A stretch of 64,000 nucleotides of DNA. Source: Anthostomella pinea. Its lineage: Eukaryota > Ascomycota > Sordariomycetes > Xylariales > Xylariaceae. The position numbers and the translations under genes were made by a program. The first letter of the stretch is position 1, and each line of letters opens with the position of its first letter. The DNA lies in the NCBI GenBank assembly GCA_963556695.1, contig CAUWAG010000018.1, positions 5,084,001 to 5,148,000 on the forward strand, given 5' to 3'. This document shows, piece after piece, positions 19,082-30,100 of this stretch. A model generated the notes under the pieces. That model worked only from the letters and a program-made list of their open reading frames with translations. It had not been told where the DNA came from and made no database searches.

Positions 19082-21970
19082 CTACATTCCCTGCGGCATT
19101 CCCCCTCCCATGTTCATAGCGTTTTGCTGCTGTGCCTGTTGTGCCATTTGCCGCTGTAACATAAACTCCTTGTGCATTATTCCCCTAGCCGTTTGCAGAC
19201 AGTTCTGTTTAAACCTCTCGAGTGGTTCGAGCGGGACGCTGCCAACACTATCATAGCCGCCAGTTTGGAGGAAATTCGCAAGGTTGGTGTGAAAGATCTG
19301 CTGCTGTCGGACGCGGATTTGCGCTTCAACCATGTTGGCGTTGGCCCCTTGCTGCTGTTGCTGCTGCCCGCGTTGTTGCATCTGTTGCTGTCGCATCTGC
19401 TGCTGCATCTGTAAGTGCTGCTGCATCTGAAGCATTTGAGCGTGGTTCGCATGACTGCCGTTTGCAAAATTCGGGTTGCCCATATGTTGCTGCCCGGGCA
19501 TCTGGCCCTGCATTTGGTGCTGATGCTGCATGTTGCCCAATGACTGCTGATACCGCTGGTGGATCTGTTGTCGCTGCGCCGCGCTCATCCCCGAGTTCGG
19601 ATTCTGCATGTTGATAAATTGCTGTTGTAGTAGCTGTTGCTGCATCATCTGGTTATGCATCTGTGGGTTTTGCATGCCGTTCGAGTGCATCGCTGCGAGG
19701 TGCTGCTGCTGCTGCGCGATGCGCTGCCGCTGCTGCTGGGCCGCCAGGTGGGCAGCCATCATCTGCGGAGTAGGATTGTGCTGGCCCATGTTCTGGCTGC
19801 CCATGAGCATGGCCTGGCCCATCTGGGAGTTTTGAGCCATCATCGCTGGAGGTGGGCTTGCTTGGCTCATACGGGGCGTAGCCATCGGCCGGCTGACGGG
19901 GGTACCGTGTGACATTTGAGGTGTAGCACTCGGCATGCGAGGCGTGCCAGACGGATGGCTCTGCTGACTGCCCCTCGCTGACATACTGACGGCCATAGGC
20001 GCCGACATCGGCGCGTGGTTCTGAACCACCGACGATGGTCGTGGCGGGCTTCCCCCCATGCCCGAGTTCGTCTGTGACATGGGTACGTGGCCGACCATGG
20101 GACTCGACATGTTGTGCGGCGTGTTTTGCCGCACGACGGGAGAAGACACCGGCGGCTGCGATACCCCCGGAGGGAAACGATGGGCGGCACCATTGGGAAG
20201 GCCGTTTGCCATGGGTCCATTCTGCGGAGGGTGGCCGTGTTGTGGCTGCGGCATTTGGTTCATCTGAGGAGGTGATTGGGCCGCGGCAGCTTTCGCCTGT
20301 GCCTGAGCTGCTTGGGCTTGCGCATGCTGCTGCTGCTGCTGCTGCTGCTGCTGGGCATGCGCATGCGCAACTCTTTGAGCTTCTTGCGCTTGCGCTCGCC
20401 GCATGTGCGCTTGTCGCTGGGCCTCCTGTTGCTGCTCGCGGCGTTGCTTCTCTGCTTCGGCTTGCTGATGTTGCAATAGGGCCTGTTGCTCTTGTTGTTG
20501 CTGATGTTGTACTTGTCTCTGCTGGGCGAGTTTCCGCTCGTTGTCAGCATTACGAAGCTTCTCCTGCTCTTTCTTTTCATCGTGTTCCCTCTGGATTTCA
20601 GCAAGAACGTTGAACTTCTCAAATCGAGCTTCGAAACCGGCAGCACCAGACTGTCCATTCCCGTCCCCCACATCCGTCGCACCTTGTGCACCATTAACAC
20701 TCGACGAAAGGCGTTCATCCCCAGTGAGCATGAATTTCTCCTGGCCCGTAGCCAAAGCCTTGTCGGCCTCTCTCTCAGCCACAGTCCGTTTCCGAGTCTT
20801 GGGCTTGGGGGGTGGATCAGAATGCTTGGGGTCGGACATGCGCGTCAGCAGAGCAATGGTTTCCTCCGTAGTCTTGGTGACTTCCAGGTGTAGTGGAGCT
20901 GTGGTAGCCAGAAGGATTTGCGATTCTGCATCATAGACATTGCTCGCCTCTAGCTCCATACTCTCCCGCTTCTGCTTCTTCGCTGGAGGCGGCATACTAG
21001 CGGCCGTCGGTGTTGGGGGAACAGCTGACATGGGGGTTGGCGGCGGGTTCATGGCGGAATCAGCGCCGCCTGACCCTCTGGGTGTTGAAACTCTTATCAT
21101 CAAGTCCATCTGTAGACTCTGGGCGGTTGGGTGGAGCACAACAGTGCAGACCTTGGCTTTGGGCGGTATATTGCTCTTCTGTCCACCAGAAGCCGCCGAT
21201 GGAGCCGGCATATTCTCCTTATCGTTGCTAACCCCATTGGTGGCCTTTCCTTCGATGCTCAAGCGGCCATCTTCTGCGGTGTTCATGTTCTCCTTGGGAT
21301 GTGGCACCCAGGAGGATGGCGTAACGTAGGGAGTATAGTTATGGATTGACGAGGGCGTGTCGGAATTTGATTTAGACTTGGGCCGCACGACGTTTTTTGA
21401 CTGGGCGACTGCTGATTTGTGATCGTGGATCTGTACGATCAAGCAACCGTCATAGAAGGGGACGCCAGCATCGTTCAAGTGCACCAACAAATCATGGGGT
21501 ATAGTCCGGCTCCTGACATGGTCTAGGAACATCTTCATTGGTGATTTGTATGAAAAGGTTCCATCTTGCAGGTCGAACCGGAAGTGTGTGGGGTGGAGGT
21601 GAACGACTAACGACGGGGGATTCCCAGCGTATTTCTTCAGAATGTAAGAGTCGGTGACCACTGCCGGGGGCGGCTCAAAGAACACTGGCACAACGGCATG
21701 GTTCTTCTGACCACGCGGTATGCTCTGATTGATGGTTTCGCGTCGCGAGCGAGCCAGGCCCGGCCTGTTATTAGACCCATTGGTACCATTAACGCCGGAA
21801 GGGCCCGACCCTTGTTGCTGCTTGGCAATGGCGGTTGGGTGCTTCTTGGTTGATACGGACGGAGAGGGAGACGACTGTATGGAAGAAGCCCCATTTGTCT
21901 GAATTCCGGGCGGGGGCGGGCGTTTGATCTTGGGAACGGGCAACGGAACAGCGGTCACGACCGGAGCCAT
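19082..21970 (-). CDS. SPT20: SAGA complex subunit Spt20
   Basis: Intronless minus-strand gene. The ATG at 21970 gives 962 residues starting MAPVVTAVPLPVPK; an in-frame extension to 22042 lacks ATG. A basic, Pro-rich N-terminus is followed by the Spt20 domain (about residues 90-300), recognisable by SYILKKYAGNPPSLVVHLHP, FDLQDGTFSYKSPM and GVPFYDGCLIVQIHDHK. The rest is low complexity: Pro/Ser-rich, then a coiled-coil-like Glu/Gln/Arg segment and long Gln, Met, His and Ala tracts, including a run of nine Gln. Spt20 scaffolds the SAGA coactivator and is needed for recruitment of TBP and stress-responsive transcription in the nucleus. The glutamine-rich tail is long, as in other filamentous fungi. 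Confidence 0.92.
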   Translation of the reverse strand: MAPVVTAVPLPVPKIKRPPPPGIQTNGASSIQSSPSPSVSTKKHPTAIAKQQQGSGPSGVNGTNGSNNRPGLARSRRETINQSIPRGQKNHAVVPVFFEPPPAVVTDSYILKKYAGNPPSLVVHLHPTHFRFDLQDGTFSYKSPMKMFLDHVRSRTIPHDLLVHLNDAGVPFYDGCLIVQIHDHKSAVAQSKNVVRPKSKSNSDTPSSIHNYTPYVTPSSWVPHPKENMNTAEDGRLSIEGKATNGVSNDKENMPAPSAASGGQKSNIPPKAKVCTVVLHPTAQSLQMDLMIRVSTPRGSGGADSAMNPPPTPMSAVPPTPTAASMPPPAKKQKRESMELEASNVYDAESQILLATTAPLHLEVTKTTEETIALLTRMSDPKHSDPPPKPKTRKRTVAEREADKALATGQEKFMLTGDERLSSSVNGAQGATDVGDGNGQSGAAGFEARFEKFNVLAEIQREHDEKKEQEKLRNADNERKLAQQRQVQHQQQQEQQALLQHQQAEAEKQRREQQQEAQRQAHMRRAQAQEAQRVAHAHAQQQQQQQQQHAQAQAAQAQAKAAAAQSPPQMNQMPQPQHGHPPQNGPMANGLPNGAAHRFPPGVSQPPVSSPVVRQNTPHNMSSPMVGHVPMSQTNSGMGGSPPRPSSVVQNHAPMSAPMAVSMSARGSQQSHPSGTPRMPSATPQMSHGTPVSRPMATPRMSQASPPPAMMAQNSQMGQAMLMGSQNMGQHNPTPQMMAAHLAAQQQRQRIAQQQQHLAAMHSNGMQNPQMHNQMMQQQLLQQQFINMQNPNSGMSAAQRQQIHQRYQQSLGNMQHQHQMQGQMPGQQHMGNPNFANGSHANHAQMLQMQQHLQMQQQMRQQQMQQRGQQQQQQGANANMVEAQIRVRQQQIFHTNLANFLQTGGYDSVGSVPLEPLERFKQNCLQTARGIMHKEFMLQRQMAQQAQQQNAMNMGGGMPQGM
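20326..20353 (-). repeat. CAG microsatellite in SPT20
   Basis: Nine consecutive CAG codons (GCT/CTG on the plus strand) encode a pure polyglutamine run within the Gln/Ala-rich tail. Pure codon runs like this tend to vary in length between isolates. Confidence 0.9.
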
Positions 21971-23117
21971 GGCTGCGCGGGCCACAAGGGTCCTCGAAGC
22001 GCGTTGCGTCGAGGCGCTAGATGGTGATTTCTTTTGGCCCACGAAAATACAGACTCGGAGGCGGTACGAGGTCCGTGAAGCGTGGGATCTTGAGCCGAGA
22101 CTCTATAGGGAGGTCCATATAGTGGGATGGTGAGCCACTAGGTATGTAAAGGGTGACCTTAGTCGTGTCGCGTCGGTACGGGCATTGACCAGAGCGTGTA
22201 TCGAGGATGTCCGGGCGGTTCAACGGACCAGTGGTTGGTTTGACGATGGCGTGCGCGTTTGCATTTCAATAGCGTTGAGATGTGTGCGATATGTTGGCGA
22301 CTTCGACGGCTATGCGATGTCGTGCGACGGGCAGGGGTGCTCGATACTTGGTGGACTTGGACCAACTTCTCGTCGAAGCTGGCGGACGCACGATCTTCCG
22401 GGCGGCGGTCGCAGTTACATTGGAAAAGGAAAAGAATCGGAGCCACTATCGTGAGCGACAAAGTCGCCACCACAGGTAGGTAGCTCTAATTCAAGGAGCC
22501 GTGGGTGAAGAGAGGAAGAGAGGAAGAGAAGATGATAGGAAGAGAAGAAGATAGGAAGAAGTGTAGATAGTAAGGTATGGTGGTGGTTGTCTTTGTGTGG
22601 GGTTATTAGTGACGGAGGACAATCAAAGGCAGGCGGCTATCAAAGTTCCAAGTGGTGAGGCTCACCAGGTGACAATTGGGGGGCTCGTTCGGCAGAGCGC
22701 ATGGACCATCCTGGGGCACTGTCTTAAGGCTGACTACCATCCACGTGATCCGAACCAATCAAGGTCGCCATATGCACCTAAAGGGGCATATGCAACCAAG
22801 CCAACATACCCCTAAGGTTAAACCTGAATGATATAGTTGAGATGTAGAAGCAACACCGCTTTGGGAGCTGCTGAGTAAACCTTCCTTCACTCTTTGGCTG
22901 GTACATTCGGAATGTGAAAGGTATAGGGTTGGAGATAAGCACAGGCGGACGCAGAGTCCTGTACACTTGATATTATGCAAGGGTGGAGGCTGGAGCCGAG
23001 GTATGTGGTGTCCGTTGATGAATGGCTCGGAACGCCAAGCTACATCGAAGAAGTATGTGCCAACTTCACAGGTATATATATTCAAATCAGAGAACGGTGT
23101 TATCAATCAAATCACGC
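21971..23117. other. SPT20 upstream region with polypurine tract
   Basis: No gene recognised. A GA-rich tract of nearly 60 bp lies at 22503-22561 on the plus strand (polypyrimidine on the SPT20 sense strand), with only a few interruptions. This fits a pyrimidine-rich fungal promoter or leader. The left end is also the SPT20 5' UTR. Confidence 0.5.
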
Positions 23118-24479
23118 TCATTCCTTGCCTTGAATCCGACGGGCCCAATCATCACCAACTCTCAGACTATCCACGACGACCACGCCTCGGCCCCTTCCAA
23201 CTCTTTCTTCCTTCTGCCACCAGTGGTCCTTCTGCTTTTCTGGCTTCTCTGCTTCGGACTCGCTATCGGCAAGTCCACCGTGCCCACCATCGGCCCCGAC
23301 GACCAAAATGACATCGTACCTGAGCCACGTCTGGAGTTGGTTGATCACGCTCCCGTCATCGCCAGCAAGCGACTCTTGCAGGTAGACAACGTCGGGTTGT
23401 AGGTGACGCAGGATATGCGCATGACCGTTGGCCGACGTGAACGGGAGCACCATAGTCTCTTTCTCAACTAGCGTCAATGCCTGCGAGTAGACAGCATTGA
23501 ATGCCGAGTTGGCCGAGTTAACAATCAGTCTGGTAAGTCTTTAGCAAATGACTCTGTGAGCGAGTAGAAAGGGAAAAAACGTACAGTGGACTCTTTGTCT
23601 CATCTCCTGGTGTCTGCGCCTGGTCATGGCCAATGTTTGAGAACGAGGAACTCAATGAGGCTGGAGGTAGGGTACTTGCTGGCACGTCAAGGGCTGGATC
23701 CTTGAGACCAGGCGAGTAGATTAAAACAAAGAGCTTGATTTTCGAGAAATCGGTATTTCGTGGTATATGGGACAAGACAGACTGGCAAGCGCGTTAGAGA
23801 CAGTGAGTACGACAGAAATGGTGGGACTCGACCCGGAACATACCGCATGTTCATGAAACCCGTCCTCGTCAAAGTCATCCATGTTTGTGTCTGCCGATAC
23901 GACTATTGCAACGGTCTTGCGCCGCTTGCCAGACTCCTTCGGCCCGGACGAGGATGATTTTTCTCTCCTGGCTTCAGCCTCCTCCGACCACGTCTCGTGA
24001 TCGGCGTATGCGGTCTTGTCCTCCTCGCGTATAGCGGCGAGCGCATTGCCGACAGCTGCGCCTACCCCTGCCACGCTCGCCGCTACCGTCTTGCCGGCGT
24101 TCGTAAGAAATTGTTGGGGGCTCGGGGTTCGTCGTAGCGCGCCGGACATCTGGGACCCCCAGCCTGCTGAGAGACCGCTTGCTTCGGGGTGTACTTCGCC
24201 TACACCATAGCTGACATCCTCGCGAGAGAAAGACGGGTTGGCGGCAGTCGGGGGCCGGGCGTTTCTGTCGGTGCCATACGGTGGATTGTCGCCATAGTCG
24301 GCGTTGTCGTAATCGAGACCGGCGGGCGACACTTCGCTCTCTTCCTCGTCGCTACTGCGCTGGCTCCATGCCCAAGCTGCGACACCGACGGTCGCAACAG
24401 TGACAGTAACCACAAGCGGAACCCAGTGGCTCCAGACGCCTCTTCGGCGGGATCGCGACGATTCGTACGAAGCCGACAT
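23118..24479 (-). CDS. PEX22: Pex22-like peroxisomal membrane protein
   Basis: Minus-strand exons 24479-23844, 23781-23585 and 23529-23118 (introns 62 and 55 bp) give 414 residues. A short basic N-terminus precedes one membrane span (HWVPLVVTVTVATVGVAAWAW), then an acidic linker. LRRTPSPQQFLTNAGKTVAAS and EEDKTAYADHETWSEEAEARR match my recollection of the filamentous-fungal Pex22-like family. The cytosolic part has Rossmann/HAD-like strands: KTVAIVVSADTN, SKIKLFVLIYSPGL, DVVYLQESL and YDVILVVGA. Pex22 anchors the ubiquitin-conjugating enzyme Pex4 on the peroxisome for receptor recycling. Identity rests on architecture and remembered motifs. The gene is divergent from the eIF2B gamma gene, with starts 680 bp apart. 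Confidence 0.7.
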
Positions 24480-25158
24480 TTATTCAGGTTGGATCATTGC
24501 AGAGTCGGATCAACAGGCTCGTGCCTTGCATAAGGTTGGGTAAATAAGATATGTAGAGCACAAGGCAGGATACAGGCACGATCAGACGGTGGTGCTGAGA
24601 TGCGATTGCTGCGACGTCGCGGCTCCTGGAAATAGCAGGCTGGGAAGCTCTGACATACCGGTACCAGTATCAGCACCGTTATTGTGCGGTCAATGAGGAG
24701 GCTGGTGTCTGCCGTTGACCGATCATCGCGAGTAGCTGGAGATCCCTGCCGACCAATCACAGTGGAGGTGTGGAAAGGGGGCTGGGTCCTCAGCCCAGTC
24801 CCCGCCAGCTGCTAGCACCGGTGTGCTGATGTGCGGACCCGAGTCTAGCTCAGCCACATGATAGTCAAGCCACGTAAGACTCACGCCACATACATCCCAC
24901 CATCAATGCTGATCGATAAGGCAGCCAGTCTGGCAGCTGTCTGGAATTGTGACTCTTTCGAGATGCACCAAATGCGTGCAAGACATGAGGCAGACTCGAT
25001 CTTGACGATACTCCAAAGCTAGATACGAGAAGCTACACGTCACAACTCTGATCACGAAAATCCACACGGTCGCTGCCCTCTGTATCTTCGAGACCACATC
25101 ACACCACACCTGGTCCCGAGGAGGCCAAACGAAGGGCATCCAAGAAGCAAGAAGCAAG
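24480..25158. promoter_or_regulatory. bidirectional promoter region, PEX22-like / GCD1
   Basis: The 679 bp lie between two divergently transcribed genes and must contain both promoters and 5' UTRs. I see no specific factor-binding site that I can support. Confidence 0.6.
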
Positions 25159-27116
25159 ATGCCTCACGCCGTGTCGATGCCCGCCACGGGCCTCAAAGCT
25201 CTCATCCTATGTGGCCCTGGGTCCTCTTTCCCAACGTTCACCGCGAACCCAGACGAGAACCCCAAGGCTCTGTTGCCCATCGCAAATCGGCCAATGGTCT
25301 GGTACCCTTTGGACTTCTGCTATCGGACCGGCATCACAGGTGAGCATGGTGTTTTCTTAGTTGGCGTGGCTCATCACGAATACCCATAGCCCTCTGCGGA
25401 GTCGGCGTGCTGCACACATTCAAGACCTGGATCGATTCCGTTTTCAGTTCGGCCCGTTCAGTTTCCATCGAGGCTCTTCACTCCTCATACCCATCTGCCC
25501 TTGATCGCTGAAATTCCCAATTTGGTCTTTTTGCTGATGATAATTATAGACATCACCCTCATCTGCCCGCCTTCAGCCGCAGAAGCCATCACCACGGCCC
25601 TGAACACTAACCCTTTCCTTACTGGCCTGCCGCACCCGCGCCCGGACCTTCTGGCACCACGGGACCTGGACCAAAATACGGGCACTGCTGAAATTCTCCG
25701 CTTACCAGAGGTTCGAGAGATCGTCAGCTCTAACTTTGTAGTGCTCCCTTGCGACCTTATTTGCGAGTTGGGGGGCGACAAGCTCTTGCAGGCATGGATG
25801 GTCAAGGCAGCAAGCCTCCCCGATCTCCTTGGCGATGGCGCACCTCCGCACTCTAATGGTGGATTGAGTGTCTGGTACGAGACAAAGGCTGCGAACCCCG
25901 TCAAGGGTGAAGAAACAGATTTCGTTGCAACTACCCCCATGCCCCAGTCTATGGTACCTACATCGAAAGATTCCTTGCTGCAGAACCTGTCACATCTAGC
26001 CTATTCAATGCCCACGGATTCGCTCAATGACCTGATTGAGGCGAAGAAGAGTTTCCCCATACGCCATGGTCTACTACGCAAACACCCCAGGCTAAAGATG
26101 CGGACGACGTATCGCGACGCCCATATCTATATTTTGCCCAAGTGGATAATGGACTTTGTCCAAGAGAACGACCGCCTAGAGACCATCGGTGAGGACGTCA
26201 TTGGGTGGTGGGCGAAAGCTACCTGGCAGACAGGGCTTGGTGAGAAGCTGGGCATGATGAAGGTTCTCGAGGGACGGGCTGATACATCCAGAAAGGGTGG
26301 AGATGCTGAAGACGACAACTCCTCACCTGAGGGTGGAAGGCTAAGCTCGCCCTCCAGATCTCCAGGACGATACGACAGTTCTCCACCTGCAGATTCGCAC
26401 AAACGACAAAGTGACGGACTGATAGCCAAGCCAGCTACTACCATAGTACCACCGATTTTGGCTTACATCCACCCACCCCAGCCAGATGCGCCACTCCTCC
26501 GCCGGGTCGACACAGCACCACTCCTCCTTGCTATATCGCTTCAGTTGGCCAAACTGCCGTCCATCGAGGAGACAGGGCCAGAAGCAGCCTCTCCCTTTGC
26601 ACATACCAGAAAGGTCGCCTATCCGGATGGGGTAAAGCCCCGAACGACAATCACCAGACCGGATTGCCTAATTGCGGATAACGTCATGGTGGACGAGAAG
26701 ACATCGATCAAGGAGAGCGTCGTTGGGGCCAACTGCCAGATCAAAGAGGGTGCCAAGCTGTTCCAATGCCTACTGATGGATGGTGTGGTGGTTGGCAAGG
26801 GTTGCAAGCTGACTCGTTGCATTCTGGGCAAGAGGAGTGAGGTGGGCGAAGGCTCAACGCTCACAAACTGTGAGGTGCAGGAGAACCTCTTGGTGGAACC
26901 CAGAAGTGAGTACAATCAGTTCAGCCCCCTTCCCCGGTATCCCGGTTTCGGGTCGGCTTGGGGCGGTGTGCAAGGCTTCGCGGCTAACTTTGAACAGCTG
27001 AGGACAAGGATAACAAGCTTATGAGCTCTTCAGGCATGGAGGCCAGTGAGCAGGAGATACAAGACTTTGATGACGGCAGCTTAGAGGACGCGGGCGATAG
27101 TGTCTTGCTGGGTTAG
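25159..27116 (+). CDS. GCD1: eIF2B gamma subunit (translation initiation factor exchange factor)
   Basis: Exons 25159-25339, 25550-26905 and 26998-27116 give 551 residues; the first intron is long for this window (210 bp), the second 92 bp. The N-terminal nucleotidyltransferase-like fold shows LKALILCGPGSSFPTFT, NPKALLPIANRPMVWYPLDF and, across the splice, TGITDITLICPP. RDLDQNTGTAEILRLPEV and NFVVLPCDLICELGG follow. A Ser/Pro/Asp-rich insertion lies around residues 305-345. The C-terminus (about 430-505) is a left-handed beta-helix of hexapeptide repeats (IADNVM, IKESVVG, CLLMDGVVVGKG). eIF2B is the cytosolic GDP-GTP exchange factor for eIF2 and the control point of the integrated stress response; gamma pairs with the catalytic epsilon subunit. 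Confidence 0.9.
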
Positions 27117-30100
27117 CCAGTATCGACTCATCCATTATCCACGTTCTCGGTACCGAAGTACGCAAAACCATTGGACATACACAGTACAGCACTGACAGGG
27201 ATACGTCTTTCTCGTCTACTGCGGTAGGGACTGAATGCGGTGTTGCACAGCAGTGGCAATGCCAACTCTTGCATGGATTCCCGGTGATATGCGATACGGC
27301 ATGAATGGTTGCTTCCCAGATCCCAGCTATCTGTCTGTCAAGCGTGGTCCTCATATGCAGGTTAGCCCATCTCTTCCAACCTATTTCAAGGCTGGCGACT
27401 CACCCTCGGGGACCTCACGCAGTCATCATGGAGCAGTCTGGGTCGCTTCCCAACGCGAGGTCCTGCTGTACAAGGCCATGTCAACGGCGGGGGTATACCG
27501 GCATATAGGTCCGGGGGCCAGTGTGGCTAGGATATATCAGAGAGCCTCTCTGGGATTCCTTGCTCTTACATGCATCAGGGAAAATCAAGGATAGAGTGTC
27601 ATACCGTGGCAGCACAGTGTCCAACCTTCGAGGTTCTGTTCATAGCACCCATAGACGACGTCGCACCAGCAACGCCCAAGTACGAGACTGTTGCCCAGGT
27701 ACCACACACGGTTGCGATCATTAAGCGTGAACTCTTTTATTTGTTCGCTAATCGACTAACAGTACCTAATTCACTAGATCAGAGTGCCCTGTGATATCCG
27801 CAAAACGACCCGAACCTCTGACCCGAGTACTACGTCCCGGTGCATCTAGGTCGAGCTGCGGCCAAGAAGATATTTCAATTCACTGCCACGAGTCGATCGG
27901 CTGGTAGCCGTAACTTGGATGACATGATCTGTGCAGCAAGATACAGCAGCCGAAATCCAACTGCCGATGCCAAGGTGGTACTCCGTATGCGACATCCGTA
28001 ATCCGTCCGCAAGCAGCGGCACGCCTTTGACCTGCCTGTGTGAGATACAAGCGATCCTGGCCAGAAGCGTTTCTTTCCGCGGAGAAGCGTGCGTCTATGT
28101 GCAGCCGGAGTGTGCATCATCACCTGGGAGAAAATCAGGAGATGAAGTGTCAGTGTTCAGCACGTGATACTCCTTCATCCCATTCACGTACATCTGTTGG
28201 ATGTTTGATGCCTCGGATGACACTCCCAAATCCGGGCGCGGCACTCTACAGAGCTACTGACCATGGCAGGACTGTCAAGAACGCGGCGGCAATAGTCGAT
28301 AGGCCCTCGAAAGTGAAGGAGTCGGTTTCAGGATCGCTGTACGATCGACTGCCGAGGAGTATCGTAAACCTACCCTTTATTGGACGCGAGCATCGGATAG
28401 CGGTAGCTGCTGAAGTCGGAAAGCACACTTCGACTACCTAGGTAGCGACAGTGGTTGAGAGGGGCGACGCGAAGGATATCGAGATGTGATAATATCTAGC
28501 GGTCTGGGAATCAGACGGACCTGACTGGGCGAGACGCTTGAGGGGATCTGGGGAAGCTATGCTTTCGACGAGGCAGTGTAACCTCAAACGGCGCGTACGG
28601 GGGAACACATCACCACCTCTCGAGGCATCACGGGCATACATGCACGCTGCCACTGATTCGCGCCGGCTTTCAACAGCCTTTGATGGCTGCGACCCAGCGG
28701 CGGTCAGCTTTCCATCGATGCGACGGCACAAGCGCCACGAGGCGACCTATTATAATCAGTGCGAGAAAGCCCTGTGTACGGCCTTCTCTTCTGCAGGCTC
28801 CCGCTCGTAAATCACATGCCCACGCGTGGCTGCTATGATACATGCTCCAACGGGAGCACAGAAGCGCCTCTTATGCCGCACTGTAGGGCTGACTGGATCA
28901 CACCAAGAGTACCTATGGATGGCCTCATCGCACTGACTCAAGACGAACAGGTTACCCAAAACCGACAGAGCTATGGTCGAGATCATAGACCAACCGATCT
29001 GCGAGCCGCGCAAGATACGCCCAACGTCTTTTCCCTTGGGACTCGAGCCCCCTGCTTCACAATTGATTATCCTTTGCGATTGAGCCAACCGCAGCGGAAA
29101 ATTTTGATCAATATGACAAGTGACAGACTCGAAAAGTCAAAATCCCAGTTAGCTGGTTTCTTCTATTTCTCATCTTATAATCCCTGTCTTGCATGTTGGG
29201 CAGATATGCTTGACATGGGTTTCTTCCGGGTTTGACCCCCTGCTTTGCGTTGGGCCTCGTCTGGCTCGCTTGTGAAGCAGTTCCGGACGTTCGGGACATC
29301 GTTATGGCTGGTGTTGGAAAGACGTCACGAATTGCCCCAGTTTATCCGAGATGTCACTTCCAACGGTGAAAGGTTGGTGATTGGCACTGATGCTGGATTC
29401 GAAAAGGACTATGCTTACATAGAGATCGATTCAGGGTCCTTCCATCTCGAAATCTCGATAAGCTCTTGTGAATCGTTGCATTGGCTATGCAGTCGCAAGT
29501 GAGGAAGCACTCGAATTGGGTTAGCTTCTTCTGCCCCACGTCGACAGCATCCTACTCATCTCATCTAGTGTGACTACGTCCGTATGAGCCTACACCCCAA
29601 TACATAGGTATGATCAACTGCAAGTGACAAGTCAGAATACACAAGACGGATTCGTGGCGAGAGAAGTGACTGAGTTCAGACTGTGACGGATTGAGTTATG
29701 TGGTGTACATGGTGCGCGATCCTCAGATGAAGCCGAATATGTAGGGATCTCATCCTCTAATCCAATGCCTGCCCGAGCTGGTCCCCAAGTGTCAAATCCA
29801 GAACCCTCCCCCTTTCCAAAAGTGACGGACCATGGTACTCCCCCTTTTCTCAGATTGGGCCTGAATATGTGAGTGACCAGGGTCATTGTGTGGGCAAGAC
29901 TCGGGTGGCTACTCACCATAGGTTTGGTGCATTTGGAAGAGTCTCATTCCCGCTCTCTATTTGGGTGAAGAGGGCAATCAGCATTGGTCAACATATCTTG
30001 TGGTAGGTAACCTCCAACTGCGTATTCGAGACCGGGCGTACAATTTCCGCATTTAGGAAAATATTCACAGTGTTCCAGATGCTGACTCTCGACACAGTTG

